DNA of 64,000 nt from Candidatus Solirubrobacter pratensis (GCF_000425945.1 NZ_KE384480.1:186001-250000), one strand, 5' to 3'. Counted from the first letter of the stretch, positions 41,801 through 50,671 are shown. Notes: generated by a model not told the origin, from the sequence alone. Numbers and translations are program-made.

Positions 41801-43924
41801 GTGAAGAAACGTCCGGTTCAGAGTGGTCCTGCGCCACCGCCGAAGCGGCGGCGACGCGAGCGAGCCGATCGGCGCGCTCGGCCGGAGCTGCCCCCTGTCA
41901 GCACCGGACCGGAGCCTCCCGTCCTCGACGACGGCGCTCGGGTGGCGCCGCTGTCCGCGCGCCGAAGGCAGCGGCGCCGGACGCGCCGGCGTTCGATGCT
42001 GCGCGGAGCCGTGCTCGTGTGCCTGGTCGCCGGGCTGGCGGTCGCCGGCGCCGGGGCCGCGGTCGCCGTCTTGTTCATCGACGATCCGCCGGCGCTGCTG
42101 CGCTGCGATCTCGGGTCCGCACACGCTCGGCTCCTCGGCCGGAACACGTTCCTCGAGACGTCCGACGGGCTGCGTCTGGGAGCCGTGCCGTCGACATGGA
42201 ACCGCGAGCCCGTGCCGCTCGCCCGCATGTCGCCCTGGCTGCCCAGCGCGACGGTGGCGATCGAGGACCGCCGGTTCTGGACGCGGGACAGCGCGCTCGA
42301 CCCGGAGGCGATCATCCGCGCCGCGGTCGCGAACTACCATGCGGGCAGGCCCGTCCAGGGCGGCTCCACGCTCGTCCAGCAGCTCGTCCGGGACCGCTAC
42401 CTGCGGGCCCCGGCGCCGACGTTCGCGCGCAAGCTCAAGGAGGCATGCCTGGCCGCGCAGCTGGAGCAGCGGGACTCCAAGCGGACGATTCTCGGGGCCT
42501 ACCTGAACGAGGTCTACTACGGCCATCATGCGTACGGCGCGCAGGCCGCGGCCGAGACGTACTTCTCCCGGCCGGCGCGCCGCCTGACGCTCACCCAGGC
42601 GGCGCTGCTCGCCGGACTGCCGCAGGCTCCGTCGGTGTACGACCCGCTCGACCATCCGCGGACGGCGCGCCGGCGCCGGAACGAGGTGCTCACCGCCCTG
42701 CGGACGTCCGCGGAGATCTCACCATCCCGCTACCGGGCCGCCGTCCGCAGCTCGCTCCACCTGCGGCCGAGCCGGCGTTATACCGCGCTCGCCGCGCAGC
42801 CGTTCTTCGAGTACGCCCGGCGCGAGCTGGTGCGCAGGTTCGGCCGCTGGCGCGCGCGCCACGGCGGCCTGCGCATACGTACGACCCTCGACTCGCGCCT
42901 CCAGCGCCTGGCGACCCGCGCCGCCCACGCGTGGCTCGGGCGTCCGGCGGACCCGGCCACCGCGATCGTCGCGATCGATCCGTCCACGGGCGCGATCCGC
43001 GCGATGACGGTCGTCGCACCCGGCCACGGCAGCCTGAAGTTCAACCTCGCGAGTCAGTCGCGCCGGCAGGCAGGCAGCACCTTCAAGACGTTCGCGCTGA
43101 CGGCCGCGATGGAGGCGGGAATCCCACTCGGATCGGTCTGGAACGGCCCGAGCTCGCTGACGATCCCGAACCGCCGTTGCATGAACGCGAACGGTGCGTG
43201 GGTCGTGCACAACTACGCCGACGAGGCGCATGGGACGATGACGCTGCTGCAGGCGACGGCGTTCTCCGTCAACACGATCTTCGCGCAGGTCGCGATGCGC
43301 GTCGGGCCTGAGCGGGTCGTCGATGCCGCCCACCGCATGGGGATCGAGTCGCCGCTGCGGCCGGTGTGCTCGATCACGCTCGGGCCGGAGGGCGTCTCGC
43401 CGCTGGAGATGGCCGATGCCTTCGCCACGCTCGCCGCGCGGGGAATCCACCATCCGCCGGGGGCACTGGCGCGGGTCACCGCCTCCGACGGAGCGGTGCT
43501 CACGCGGCTCCGGCATGGCGGAAGGCGCGCGCTGTCGCGGACCGTCGCCGATCACGTGACTTACGCCCTCGCGGGAGTGGTACGCAGCGGAACCGGAACC
43601 GCCGCCGGCCTCGACCGCCCCGTGGCCGGTAAGACCGGCACTGCGGAAAGCTTCAAGGACGCATGGTTCTGCGGCTTCGTCCCCCAACTGGCGACGTGCG
43701 TCTGGGTCGGCTATCCGCAGGCGGAGCTCCCGCTCCTGAACCTCGACGGCTTCGGGCAGGTGGTGGGCGGCTCGATCCCCGCGAGGATCTGGCACGACTT
43801 CATGGCACCCGCTCTCAGCCGCACCCCGGTCCGCCGACTCCCTACCCCGAGCGTCACCCGCCTGCAAGCGAAGTCCGTCTACGCTCCGGGCGGCGCGACG
43901 GCCCCGCCCCAGACGTCCCGCTGA
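41801..43924 (+). CDS. Class A penicillin-binding protein (transglycosylase/transpeptidase)
   Basis: 707 residues from GTG 41801. Basic cytoplasmic tail with RRRRERADRRAR, one membrane helix about 66-95, GT51 transglycosylase (ATVAIEDRRFW, GGSTLVQQLVRDRYL, GAYLNEVYYGHHAYGAQAAA) and transpeptidase with STFK (S426-K429), SVN (S489-N491) and KTGTAES (K611). Polymerises and cross-links peptidoglycan outside the membrane. Ends in a Pro-rich tail. The gene order serine hydrolase - capA - PBP suggests an envelope group on one strand, with gaps. Confidence 0.93.
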   Translation: MKKRPVQSGPAPPPKRRRRERADRRARPELPPVSTGPEPPVLDDGARVAPLSARRRQRRRTRRRSMLRGAVLVCLVAGLAVAGAGAAVAVLFIDDPPALLRCDLGSAHARLLGRNTFLETSDGLRLGAVPSTWNREPVPLARMSPWLPSATVAIEDRRFWTRDSALDPEAIIRAAVANYHAGRPVQGGSTLVQQLVRDRYLRAPAPTFARKLKEACLAAQLEQRDSKRTILGAYLNEVYYGHHAYGAQAAAETYFSRPARRLTLTQAALLAGLPQAPSVYDPLDHPRTARRRRNEVLTALRTSAEISPSRYRAAVRSSLHLRPSRRYTALAAQPFFEYARRELVRRFGRWRARHGGLRIRTTLDSRLQRLATRAAHAWLGRPADPATAIVAIDPSTGAIRAMTVVAPGHGSLKFNLASQSRRQAGSTFKTFALTAAMEAGIPLGSVWNGPSSLTIPNRRCMNANGAWVVHNYADEAHGTMTLLQATAFSVNTIFAQVAMRVGPERVVDAAHRMGIESPLRPVCSITLGPEGVSPLEMADAFATLAARGIHHPPGALARVTASDGAVLTRLRHGGRRALSRTVADHVTYALAGVVRSGTGTAAGLDRPVAGKTGTAESFKDAWFCGFVPQLATCVWVGYPQAELPLLNLDGFGQVVGGSIPARIWHDFMAPALSRTPVRRLPTPSVTRLQAKSVYAPGGATAPPQTSR

Positions 43925-43941
43925 TAGGCCATCGCGAGCCG

Positions 43942-43965
43942 GACCGGCCACCGGGGGTCCGACGG
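43942..43965 (+). terminator. Possible terminator after PBP
   Basis: CGGACC and GGTCCG can pair across a 10-nt loop, about 20 bases past the PBP stop. Weak but well placed. Confidence 0.35.
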
Positions 43966-44043
43966 CAGACGAGCAGTCATGGCGTCCGCGCGGGCGCGCG
44001 TCACACTCCTGTCAGCTCGATCCTGCGGCGATGGGAGCCGGCG

Positions 44044-44277
44044 ATGAAGGTGCAAGCGACTGTGGTCTTGACCTTTCAGGCCAAGACGCTGACAGAGGCG
44101 GGCGCCGTCCTGGACGACGTACTGGCGCGCGCGCGTGAACGGGAGGAGGTCGACCTGGCCGGCGTGGAGGTGACCACTCCGCCCGGTGACCGCCTCGTCA
44201 CCCTGCCGTCATTCCCGGCGGCGGCCCGCGCGACACCGGGCGTGCCGTTCACGGGCACCATCGGCAACGGGTCGTAG
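44044..44277 (+). CDS. 77-residue hypothetical protein
   Basis: ATG 44044 has GGGAG at good spacing. The product is small and cytoplasmic: MKVQATVVLTFQAKTLTEAG, then a helix LDDVLARAREREEVDLAGVE, then a VTTPPGDRLVTLPSF strand and a Pro/Gly-rich end. The beta-alpha-beta layout suggests a small binding or dodecin-like fold, but I do not recognise a named family. A similar start and coding bias to its neighbours supports it as real. Confidence 0.65.
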   Translation: MKVQATVVLTFQAKTLTEAGAVLDDVLARAREREEVDLAGVEVTTPPGDRLVTLPSFPAAARATPGVPFTGTIGNGS

Positions 44278-44462
44278 GGCGGGGCGGTTGGTCCGGCCGT
44301 GACTCGTCGACGCCGCCCGCGGCGCGCGTGACGTTGCGGGGTCGCCGTTCACCCGCCCGGCGGGTTTCTCGCGTGCGCGCGCGAGCGCCCCTGGCGGGAT
44401 CGGCGAGCTGCGCGAGTAAGGGATCCGGGTCGATCTCGCGTGCCGGCCTGACGGTCGCGATC

Positions 44463-44601
44463 GACCAGTCGCTCGGCGCGATCGCGCACGAACGATCACT
44501 GCCGCGCACGAGTCCGAGGGGGTGCCCTACGAACCTTCGGACTGTTCGAAGGTTCGTCGCGCACCCCTCGCCCGCCGCCGGGAATCGATCACCGCTGCCG
44601 A
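44463..44601 (+). repeat. Composite repeat element copy B: 139-bp leader
   Basis: Same length and order as 18801-18939. It begins GACCAGTCGCTCGGCGCG and ends GATCACCGCTGCCGA. Only 11 bases separate it from its 155-bp unit. It lies after the 77-aa gene and before a convergent secreted-protein gene. Confidence 0.8.
44529..44557 (+). repeat. 29-nt dyad within repeat leader B
   Basis: Equivalent of the 18866-18894 dyad with a single A to G change at dyad position 12. On the plus-strand RNA this turns an A-U pair into a G-U wobble, keeping a 13-bp stem around CTG. Confidence 0.72.
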
Positions 44602-44612
44602 CTGGTGTGGCC

Positions 44613-44767
44613 GTTTCTGCCGTGGGTGGTCTCGTGGGCGTTGGGGGTCGGCGCGTCGACCGCGGGCGGCGTTGGCGCCTGGCACGCGGGGCTCGGGTCG
44701 AGCGGCGACCCGGGTCCCGCGAGGACAGGACCCGCGGGCCGCGCGAATCCGGCCCTCCGGTGTGACC
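44613..44767 (+). repeat. 155-bp unit, single copy with remnant of a next copy
   Basis: Same 155 length as the units at 19061 and 19216, differing from the first at about 12 positions by eye. The strongly kept part is the second half, including CGGGTCC / GGACCCG. It is followed by GTCACTCCCG, a truncated start of another unit. Confidence 0.85.
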
Positions 44768-44862
44768 GTCACTCCCGACCCCGGCACGGCGACACGACGA
44801 GGGCGATGAGGCACAACCCTCGTACCCGCCGGCGGGGGTGGCGCCCTTGGGCGCCGTAGCGG

Positions 44863-45303
44863 TCAGCCGTTGGGGCCGCCGATGGCCCCGTTGCCCGCGG
44901 AGACGTTGACGTTGCCGACCGCGCCGCCGATGATCGTGGGGCCGATCACGGTGGCGATCTGACCCGTCGTCGGGCCGACGAAAACGAGGCCGGCGCCCTG
45001 GCACGTGAGGTTGGCGGGGCGCGCGACGCCGCCCTGGGCGTCGTTGCCGGCCGCATACCCGCAGGCGCCGCTTGCGCTGGTGATCGAGTCGCCGCCGCTG
45101 CCGCCGAGCCCGCCCCACCCGCCGGGGTACGTACCGATCGGGATCGTTCCGCCGCCGGGAGGGATCGGGGCCTGGAGGGTCGCGGGGCTCGAGGACGTGG
45201 CGGCGGGGAGCGGGAGGGTGCTCGCCTTCGCCATCGGCGCGGCGCCGGCGAGCACGAGCACCGTGGCGAGCGCCGCGAGGATCAGCCTTCGACTGCGCTT
45301 CAT
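44863..45303 (-). CDS. Small secreted Gly/Ala-rich protein
   Basis: 146 residues from ATG 45303 (GAAAGGA site; ATG 45321 is less well placed). Signal peptide: MKRSRRLILAALATVLVLAG then APMAKASTL. The mature part is Gly-rich: GGTIPIGTYPGGWGGLGGSG, one CGYAAGND and one LTCQGAG cysteine, then GQIATVIGPTIIGGAVGNVN. It recalls small exported actinobacterial surface proteins, but lacks the chaplin pattern. Function unknown. Confidence 0.72.
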   Translation of the reverse strand: MKRSRRLILAALATVLVLAGAAPMAKASTLPLPAATSSSPATLQAPIPPGGGTIPIGTYPGGWGGLGGSGGDSITSASGACGYAAGNDAQGGVARPANLTCQGAGLVFVGPTTGQIATVIGPTIIGGAVGNVNVSAGNGAIGGPNG

Positions 45304-45400
45304 GGTGGTTCCTTTCATCAACGGCTATCCATGGTCACGGTGGGGCCTGGGCCGTTGGACTGTTCCGCGGCCCCGTGAGCCCTGGTCCCGCGGTCCGGCG

Positions 45401-46624
45401 TCAATAGCGGACGACGATCTGCTTGCGCTTGGAGAGGGCCGAGATGAAGCGGCGGTCCACGGGCACGTGGGCGCGGACGAGATCGACCGGTGAGAGCGCC
45501 AGCCACTGGTTCAGCGAGACGTCCTCGAAGCGGGGTGCGCGGAACATCTCGAGGAAGCGCAGCGGCGCGGTGCCGGTGTTCTCGACGTAGTGGCCCATCG
45601 GGAAGGGGACGTAGCCCACGTCGCCGGCCTGGTAGTCGAACGTGTTGGCCGTGCCCTCGGCGCCGAAGACCGTCATCCGCGCCTTGCCGGAGACGTAGTA
45701 CTGCCACTCGTCCGCGTTCGGGTGCCAGTGCAGCTCGCGCATCCCGCCCGGGTCCACCTCCACGATCGCCGCGGCGATCGTCTTGGCCGCCGGGAAGTTC
45801 GAGGAGTCGACGATCCGCACGCGGCCGCCGGGCGCGTCGATCGGCTTGGTGTCCGACAGGCGGTGGACGTAGCTCTCCTTGATCGTGCCCGCCGGCGAGT
45901 GGACCTCGCTGGAACGCAGCGAGCCGGGGACTTCGGCCGGGAAGATGTAGCGCTTGCTCTCGATGTCGGCGGGGATGCGATCGAACGCCGACTCCGGCAC
46001 GCCGAAGTTCTTGGCCAGGATGCTGCGCGGCGTATGCGCGATCCAGTCGGTGAGTAGGAACGTGCCGAACTCCGAGAACGCGCCGTCGTCGAACACGAGC
46101 AGGAACTCGCAGCCCTCGTCGAGCGCCTGGATCGAGTGGGGGACGCCGGCGGGGAAGAGCCACAGGTCGTCCTTGCCGACGTCGGCCACGAAGTTGCGGC
46201 CCGCGAAGTCCATCGCCGTGATGCGCGCGTTGCCGGCCAGCATCAGCGACCACTCGGCCGCGTCGTGCCAGTGCAGCTCGCGGATCGCGCCCGGCTTGAG
46301 CCGCATGTCGACGCCCGAGATCGTCTTCGCGATCGGGAAGTCGTCGACGGTGACCTGCCGCGCCCAGCCGCCGTTGCTCACGCGCGTATGCGCGATGTCG
46401 AAGGAGAACTTCAGGTTCGGCAGGTAGCCCGCGTCGGTCGTGGGCGGGAGCAGCCGATCCGGGTTCTCGCGCTCCAGCGGCTCGTTGCGCGGACCGAGGA
46501 TGGTCCCGCCCTCATCGCCGTCGAGCGGCTGCGGCGCGTCGTCGGCGCGGGAGATCGCGGCCGCGCCGGCGGCGGCGGCCGCCGCGGCGGCCGCGCTGCC
46601 GGCGATGAACTCGCGCCGCCTCAC
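45401..46624 (-). CDS. Tat-exported bicupin oxalate decarboxylase
   Basis: 407 residues from GTG 46624, which overlaps the upstream stop as GTGA. N-terminal RRREFIAG followed by an Ala-rich segment is a twin-arginine signal. Two cupins: first with ELHWHDAAEWSLMLAGNARI and FPAGVPHSIQ, second with ELHWHPNADEWQYYVSGKAR and FPMGHYVEN, each giving the His-His-Glu-His Mn set. The lid region reads FSEFGTFLLTDW, where OxdC has SENST; the catalytic Glu is kept. Splits oxalate to formate and CO2, here outside the membrane. An oxidase activity cannot be excluded. Confidence 0.87.
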   Translation of the reverse strand: MRRREFIAGSAAAAAAAAAGAAAISRADDAPQPLDGDEGGTILGPRNEPLERENPDRLLPPTTDAGYLPNLKFSFDIAHTRVSNGGWARQVTVDDFPIAKTISGVDMRLKPGAIRELHWHDAAEWSLMLAGNARITAMDFAGRNFVADVGKDDLWLFPAGVPHSIQALDEGCEFLLVFDDGAFSEFGTFLLTDWIAHTPRSILAKNFGVPESAFDRIPADIESKRYIFPAEVPGSLRSSEVHSPAGTIKESYVHRLSDTKPIDAPGGRVRIVDSSNFPAAKTIAAAIVEVDPGGMRELHWHPNADEWQYYVSGKARMTVFGAEGTANTFDYQAGDVGYVPFPMGHYVENTGTAPLRFLEMFRAPRFEDVSLNQWLALSPVDLVRAHVPVDRRFISALSKRKQIVVRY

Positions 46625-47358
46625 CGGAAGGCGAGCACGTCGAACCTCGCGTTGCTGACGGCGTAGTTCTCGCCGCCCTTGGTGCAGGAGTTGGCGACCG
46701 CCGCCGTCAGCGTGTGCGTCGCGTCGCCGCCGGGCTCCGACAGCGTGCCCACGTTCACCGGGACCGTCACGGTGCGCGAGGCGGGCGAGGACGGCGCGAC
46801 CGCGAACGTCTGCGCGTTGCCGTCGACCGAGATCACGACCGCGTTTCCGAACGACCCGGTGCAGGAGGCCGGGATGCCCACCGTGACGTTGCCGGTGATC
46901 AGGTCCAGCTCCCCGGCCGACTGCGTCCAGGTGTTGCCGCTGAGGGGGATGCTCGTCGAGGCGCTGTTCGCGGCCGAGACGCTGCCCGAGGAGCGCGCCT
47001 TGAGCGCGATGCTCGCGCTGCCGTTCTGACCGGCCGGGCCGGCATCGCCCTTGAGGCCGGGGATCCCGGCGAGCCCCATGTTGCCCTCGCTGCCGGCGTT
47101 GCCGACGTCGCCCCTGAGGCCCTTCAGCAACTGGCCCTTCCCGAAGTCCGTGCTGGCCAGCGTGCCGTTGCGGACGCTGGAGGTGGTGACGGCGCCCTTC
47201 GCGAGCTTGGCGTTCGTGACGGCGCCCTTGGCGATCGTGCGCGTGGTAACGCTGTTCGGCGCCAGCCGCACGGCGGCGTACGACGAGCCGCCGAGCGCGA
47301 CGAACAGCGCGACGTACGCCACGATGTTCGACCGTAGGTGGACAAGGACCCTCTGCAT
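46621..47358 (-). CDS. Exported collagen-like protein
   Basis: 245 residues from ATG 47358 (MQRVLVHLRSNIVAYVALFV, then ALGGSSYAAVRLAPNSVTTR), a signal-anchor type common in this bacterial order. A repeat of TIAKGAVTNAKLAKGAV-like units is followed by a short Gly-X-Y stretch (GLRGDVGNAGSEGNMGLAGI, PGLKGDAGPAGQNG), then a beta-rich C-terminal domain with two Cys. Function unknown; probable surface or matrix protein. Its stop overlaps the oxalate decarboxylase start. Confidence 0.82.
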   Translation of the reverse strand: MQRVLVHLRSNIVAYVALFVALGGSSYAAVRLAPNSVTTRTIAKGAVTNAKLAKGAVTTSSVRNGTLASTDFGKGQLLKGLRGDVGNAGSEGNMGLAGIPGLKGDAGPAGQNGSASIALKARSSGSVSAANSASTSIPLSGNTWTQSAGELDLITGNVTVGIPASCTGSFGNAVVISVDGNAQTFAVAPSSPASRTVTVPVNVGTLSEPGGDATHTLTAAVANSCTKGGENYAVSNARFDVLAFR

Positions 47359-47505
47359 TGCAACCTCGCAGCGACTTGGAGACAGGTGCTCCGAGAAGAG
47401 TGCGGGGCACCGGTCCGCTTGAGGGCTGATCCGCGTTCCAGCCCGCACGGGCCGAGGGGACAGGCCCGCTCGGCGCCGCACCACGAGCGCGTACCCGCGC
47501 CTCCC

Positions 47506-48540
47506 TCAGTCGCGCGGCGGCGGGCCGCAGCTGTCGCGGACGATCACCTGCACGGGCAGCCGGGTCGGCTCGTCCGTCGCCTTGCCGGCGCCGGGGCGCC
47601 GGCCGAGCGCGTCGAGCAGGCGCTCGACGCCGACGCTCCCGAGGCGGTCCATCGGCTGCGCGATCGCGGTCACCGCCGGCGTCATCTGGCGCGTCCAGGC
47701 GACGTCGTCGAAGACCAGCAGCGAGATGTCGTCCGGGATCCGAAGCCCGGCCTCGTTGATCGCGGCCAGCGCGACCTCGCCGAGCACGTTGTTGGCGGCG
47801 AAGATGGCCGTCGCGCGCGGGGACTCGGTCAGCAGCTCGCGCGCCGCGGCGACGGCGGGCTCGCGCATGAACGAGCCGGAGCGCACCAGCCGCTCGTCGA
47901 CGGGCACGCCCGCGCCGGCGTGCGCGTCGAGATAGCCGGCGAGGCGCTCGCCGCCGGTCGTCGTCGCCCGCGGGCCGGTCAGGATCGCGATCCGCCGGTG
48001 CCCGAGGCCGAGCAGCAGGCGCGTGCCCTCGAAGGCGCCGCCGCGGTTGTCGACTGTCACGGAGGGAACGCGCAGGCCTTCGAGCTCGCGGTCGACGAGC
48101 ACGACCTGGACGCCGAACTCGAGCGCGCGCTCCCATTGCTCGAGGTTGGCCCCCGTCGGGACGGCCAGGATGCCGTCGACGCGGGACTCGAGCAGCACGT
48201 CGATGTACTCGGACTCCATCTTCGGGTCCTCGCTCGTCGCGCACAGGATCAGGTGGTGGCCGGCCTCGCTCGCCGCCTGCAGCGCACCGGCGGCGACGAA
48301 CGAGTAGAACGGGTTCGTGATGTCGGCCACCAGCAGGCCGAGCGCCTCGGTCCGCTGGAGCTTGAGGCCGCGGGCGAGCGCGCTCGGGCGATAGCCCAGC
48401 TCCTGCGCCGCGGCGAGGATCCGGTCGCGCGCGTCCTGGCTGGTGTAGCCGTTGCCGGTGAGCACGCGCGAGACCGTGGCGGTGCCGACGCCCGCGCGCG
48501 CGGCGACGTCCTTCAGCGTGGGGCGGCGGCGCGGGGTCAT
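47506..48540 (-). CDS. LacI-family transcriptional regulator
   Basis: 344 residues from ATG 48540 (MTPRRRPTLKDVAARAGVGT). LacI helix-turn-helix with VSRVLTGNGYTSQDARDRIL and hinge LGYRPSALARGLKLQRTEAL, then the sugar-binding PBP1 fold (GLLVADITNPFYSFVAAGAL, IFAANNVLGEVALAAINEAG, DDISLLVFDDVAW). Likely a repressor responding to a sugar; the target is not adjacent in an obvious way, lying between the collagen-like gene and an M24 gene. Confidence 0.9.
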   Translation of the reverse strand: MTPRRRPTLKDVAARAGVGTATVSRVLTGNGYTSQDARDRILAAAQELGYRPSALARGLKLQRTEALGLLVADITNPFYSFVAAGALQAASEAGHHLILCATSEDPKMESEYIDVLLESRVDGILAVPTGANLEQWERALEFGVQVVLVDRELEGLRVPSVTVDNRGGAFEGTRLLLGLGHRRIAILTGPRATTTGGERLAGYLDAHAGAGVPVDERLVRSGSFMREPAVAAARELLTESPRATAIFAANNVLGEVALAAINEAGLRIPDDISLLVFDDVAWTRQMTPAVTAIAQPMDRLGSVGVERLLDALGRRPGAGKATDEPTRLPVQVIVRDSCGPPPRD

Positions 48541-48604
48541 CGCAGGTCGGTCCTCAGCGAGCGTGGAGCTCGCCGTTGTTCGCACCAGAGGCGGAATGTA
48601 GCCA

Positions 48605-48626
48605 CACCCGCTCGGGGAGGCGGGTG
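48605..48626 (-). terminator. Hairpin after M24 gene
   Basis: CACCCGC / GCGGGTG, 7-bp stem with 8-nt loop, about 40 bases past the M24 stop in its direction of transcription. Confidence 0.45.
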
Positions 48627-48664
48627 CGGGCTCATCCGCCGCCTACCTGAACGGGCAGCGGGAC

Positions 48665-49732
48665 CTAGACGCAGTCCAGCGCGCGCGGCGTGCGCAGCAG
48701 CGCCTCAGCGCCGTCACGGCCCACGACGACCGGATCGCCGAGGACGTGGAAGCCGGCGAGCGGGGTGAACGCGTTGGGATGGACGATGACGACGGCGTTC
48801 TCCTCGAGCACCAAGGGGTTGCCCTCGACGATCGCGATCTCGTTGCGCTTGAGCCCATGGCCGTGCCCGCGCAGGGACTTGCGCTCCGCGCCGCAGTAGG
48901 CGCCGAAGCCGTGGCGGCGCAGGACGTCGTTCTGCGCCTTGGCCACCTCATGCGCCGTCACGCCGGGGCGCAGCGCGTCGAGGCCGGCGGCGGTCGCCTC
49001 GTCGAAGAGCTCGAACGAGTCGCGCTGGCCGGTCGTAGGCGAGCCGACGATCGCAGAGCGGCAGATCTGCGCCCAATAGCCCTCGAGCTGCGGCGTCAGC
49101 TCGACGCGCACCATGTCGCCGTCGCGCACGCGGCGGCTGCCGGGCGACGACATGCGGCGCACTTCGCCCCCGCCGGAGGCCACAAGCATCAGGTTGTCCT
49201 CCGCGCCGGCGGCATGCAGCGAGGCCTCGACGGCCGCGCGCAGCTGGTACTCGGCGACGCCGGGCCGCAGCGCTGCCAGCAGGATCGCCCAAGAGTCGTC
49301 GCACATGCGCGCGCAGCGCCGCAGCGTCTCGATCTCCCAGAGGCTCTTCACCATCCGGACGCGTTCCATCAGCGCCGTGGCGTGGACGATCTCGGCACCC
49401 TCGAGCGCCCGGAGGCTCGCCGCGGGGAGGAGAGCCGCGTGGGTGACACCGAGCCTGCCGGACGCTACCGAGGAGAGCTCGAACAGGGGCCTGACGTCTT
49501 CGACGTAGCCGGCGACCCAAACCGCGTCGACGTCACTGCTCGAGTCGACGAAGGCGATCGGGTCGCCTTCGAGGGGGAGGTAGGCGAACGTGACCGGGGA
49601 GCGCAGGCGGGCGCCGGTGAGGTAGCGCACGTTCTCGCGCCGGTGGCGCGGCCCGTACGCGAGCAGGCCCTCCAGCTCCGCCTCCGCCATCGCCGCTCGG
49701 ACCCGGCGGAATCTCCAGTCGCATTCGCCCAT
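48665..49732 (-). CDS. M24-fold protein with most metal ligands replaced (creatinase-like)
   Basis: 355 residues. N-terminal domain with RRENVRYLTGARLRSPVTFA and a pita-bread C-terminal domain. Canonical ligands are mostly lost: VRVELTPQLEGYWAQICRSA has Glu and Gln for the two Asp, GHGHGLKRNE keeps His, VVIVHPNAF has His for the Glu of EPG, and GFHVLGDPVVV lacks the last Glu. A metal-independent creatinase-like amidohydrolase, or an inactive homologue, fits better than a peptidase. Divergent from an IclR regulator, its probable controller. Confidence 0.82.
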   Translation of the reverse strand: MGECDWRFRRVRAAMAEAELEGLLAYGPRHRRENVRYLTGARLRSPVTFAYLPLEGDPIAFVDSSSDVDAVWVAGYVEDVRPLFELSSVASGRLGVTHAALLPAASLRALEGAEIVHATALMERVRMVKSLWEIETLRRCARMCDDSWAILLAALRPGVAEYQLRAAVEASLHAAGAEDNLMLVASGGGEVRRMSSPGSRRVRDGDMVRVELTPQLEGYWAQICRSAIVGSPTTGQRDSFELFDEATAAGLDALRPGVTAHEVAKAQNDVLRRHGFGAYCGAERKSLRGHGHGLKRNEIAIVEGNPLVLEENAVVIVHPNAFTPLAGFHVLGDPVVVGRDGAEALLRTPRALDCV

Positions 49733-49784
49733 GATTTCGTTCTACCAGGAGAATCCTCCGTCGCAATGAATTCTTCAGCGCGGA

Positions 49785-50606
49785 ATGCGTTTCCCTGATA
49801 TATACGCACACGATCAGGTGATTCTTGAAGACGCCACACCCCCCGAACCGGCATACCGGATCGAGTCCGTCGACAAGGCGCTGCGCCTGCTGTGGCTGTT
49901 GCGCGACGAGCGCCGGCTGACGGTCTCGGAGGTGAGTAACCGGCTCGGCGTGGCGCGCTCCACGGCGCACCGGCTGCTCGGCATGCTGGTGATGCACGAC
50001 TTCGTCCAGCAGGACCCGGAGACCAAGGCGTACATGCCGGGGCGCGGGCTGGTCGAGATCGGGCTCGGCGCGCTCTCCAGCCTGGACGTCCGGCGCGAGG
50101 CGCGGCCAGAGCTCCACCGCCTGGTTGCCGAGGTGCGCGAGACCGTGCTGCTGATCGTCCTCCAGGGCGCGCGCACGCTGGTCGTCGACGCGATCGAGTC
50201 CGACGAGGTCGTCCGCGTCAGCGCCCGCACGGGCGGGTCGATGCCGCCGCACACCGTCTCCGGCGGCAAGGTGCTGCTCGCCGGGCTTGACCCGGAGCAC
50301 GTCCGCGCGCTGCTGGGGCCGGAGCCGCTCGAGCGCCTCACCGCGGACTCGATCACCACCTACGCCGAGCTCGACGCCGAGCTGGAGGCGGTGCGCGACC
50401 GTGGATACGCGACCAACTTCAACGAGGCCGAGCTCGGGCTGTCGGCCATCTCGGTGCCGGTACCTGTACCTCCGGGCGTCATTCCGGCGGCGATCACGGT
50501 CTCGGCGCCGACCGCCCGGATGTCGCTCCGGCGCATGCCTGCGCTGGTCGCGACGACGCAGGCGGCGGCGTCGCGGATCGCCGAAGCGGTGCGCCGGACG
50601 GTCTGA
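49785..50606 (+). CDS. IclR-family transcriptional regulator
   Basis: 273 residues. N-terminal winged helix (YRIESVDKALRLLWLLRDER, LTVSEVSNRLGVARSTAHRL) and C-terminal effector domain (VRVSARTGGSMPPHTVSGGK, RGYATNFNEAELGLSAISVP). Only about 50 bases separate it from the divergent M24 gene, so it likely controls that gene and itself. The shared gap contains an AT-rich ATATAT stretch suited to a promoter. Confidence 0.9.
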   Translation: MRFPDIYAHDQVILEDATPPEPAYRIESVDKALRLLWLLRDERRLTVSEVSNRLGVARSTAHRLLGMLVMHDFVQQDPETKAYMPGRGLVEIGLGALSSLDVRREARPELHRLVAEVRETVLLIVLQGARTLVVDAIESDEVVRVSARTGGSMPPHTVSGGKVLLAGLDPEHVRALLGPEPLERLTADSITTYAELDAELEAVRDRGYATNFNEAELGLSAISVPVPVPPGVIPAAITVSAPTARMSLRRMPALVATTQAAASRIAEAVRRTV

Positions 50607-50671
50607 GGAACAGGCACACCGCGGCGGGTGACCAGTTGCCTGGCAGTGCGTATGCACTGACCATTGGATCC

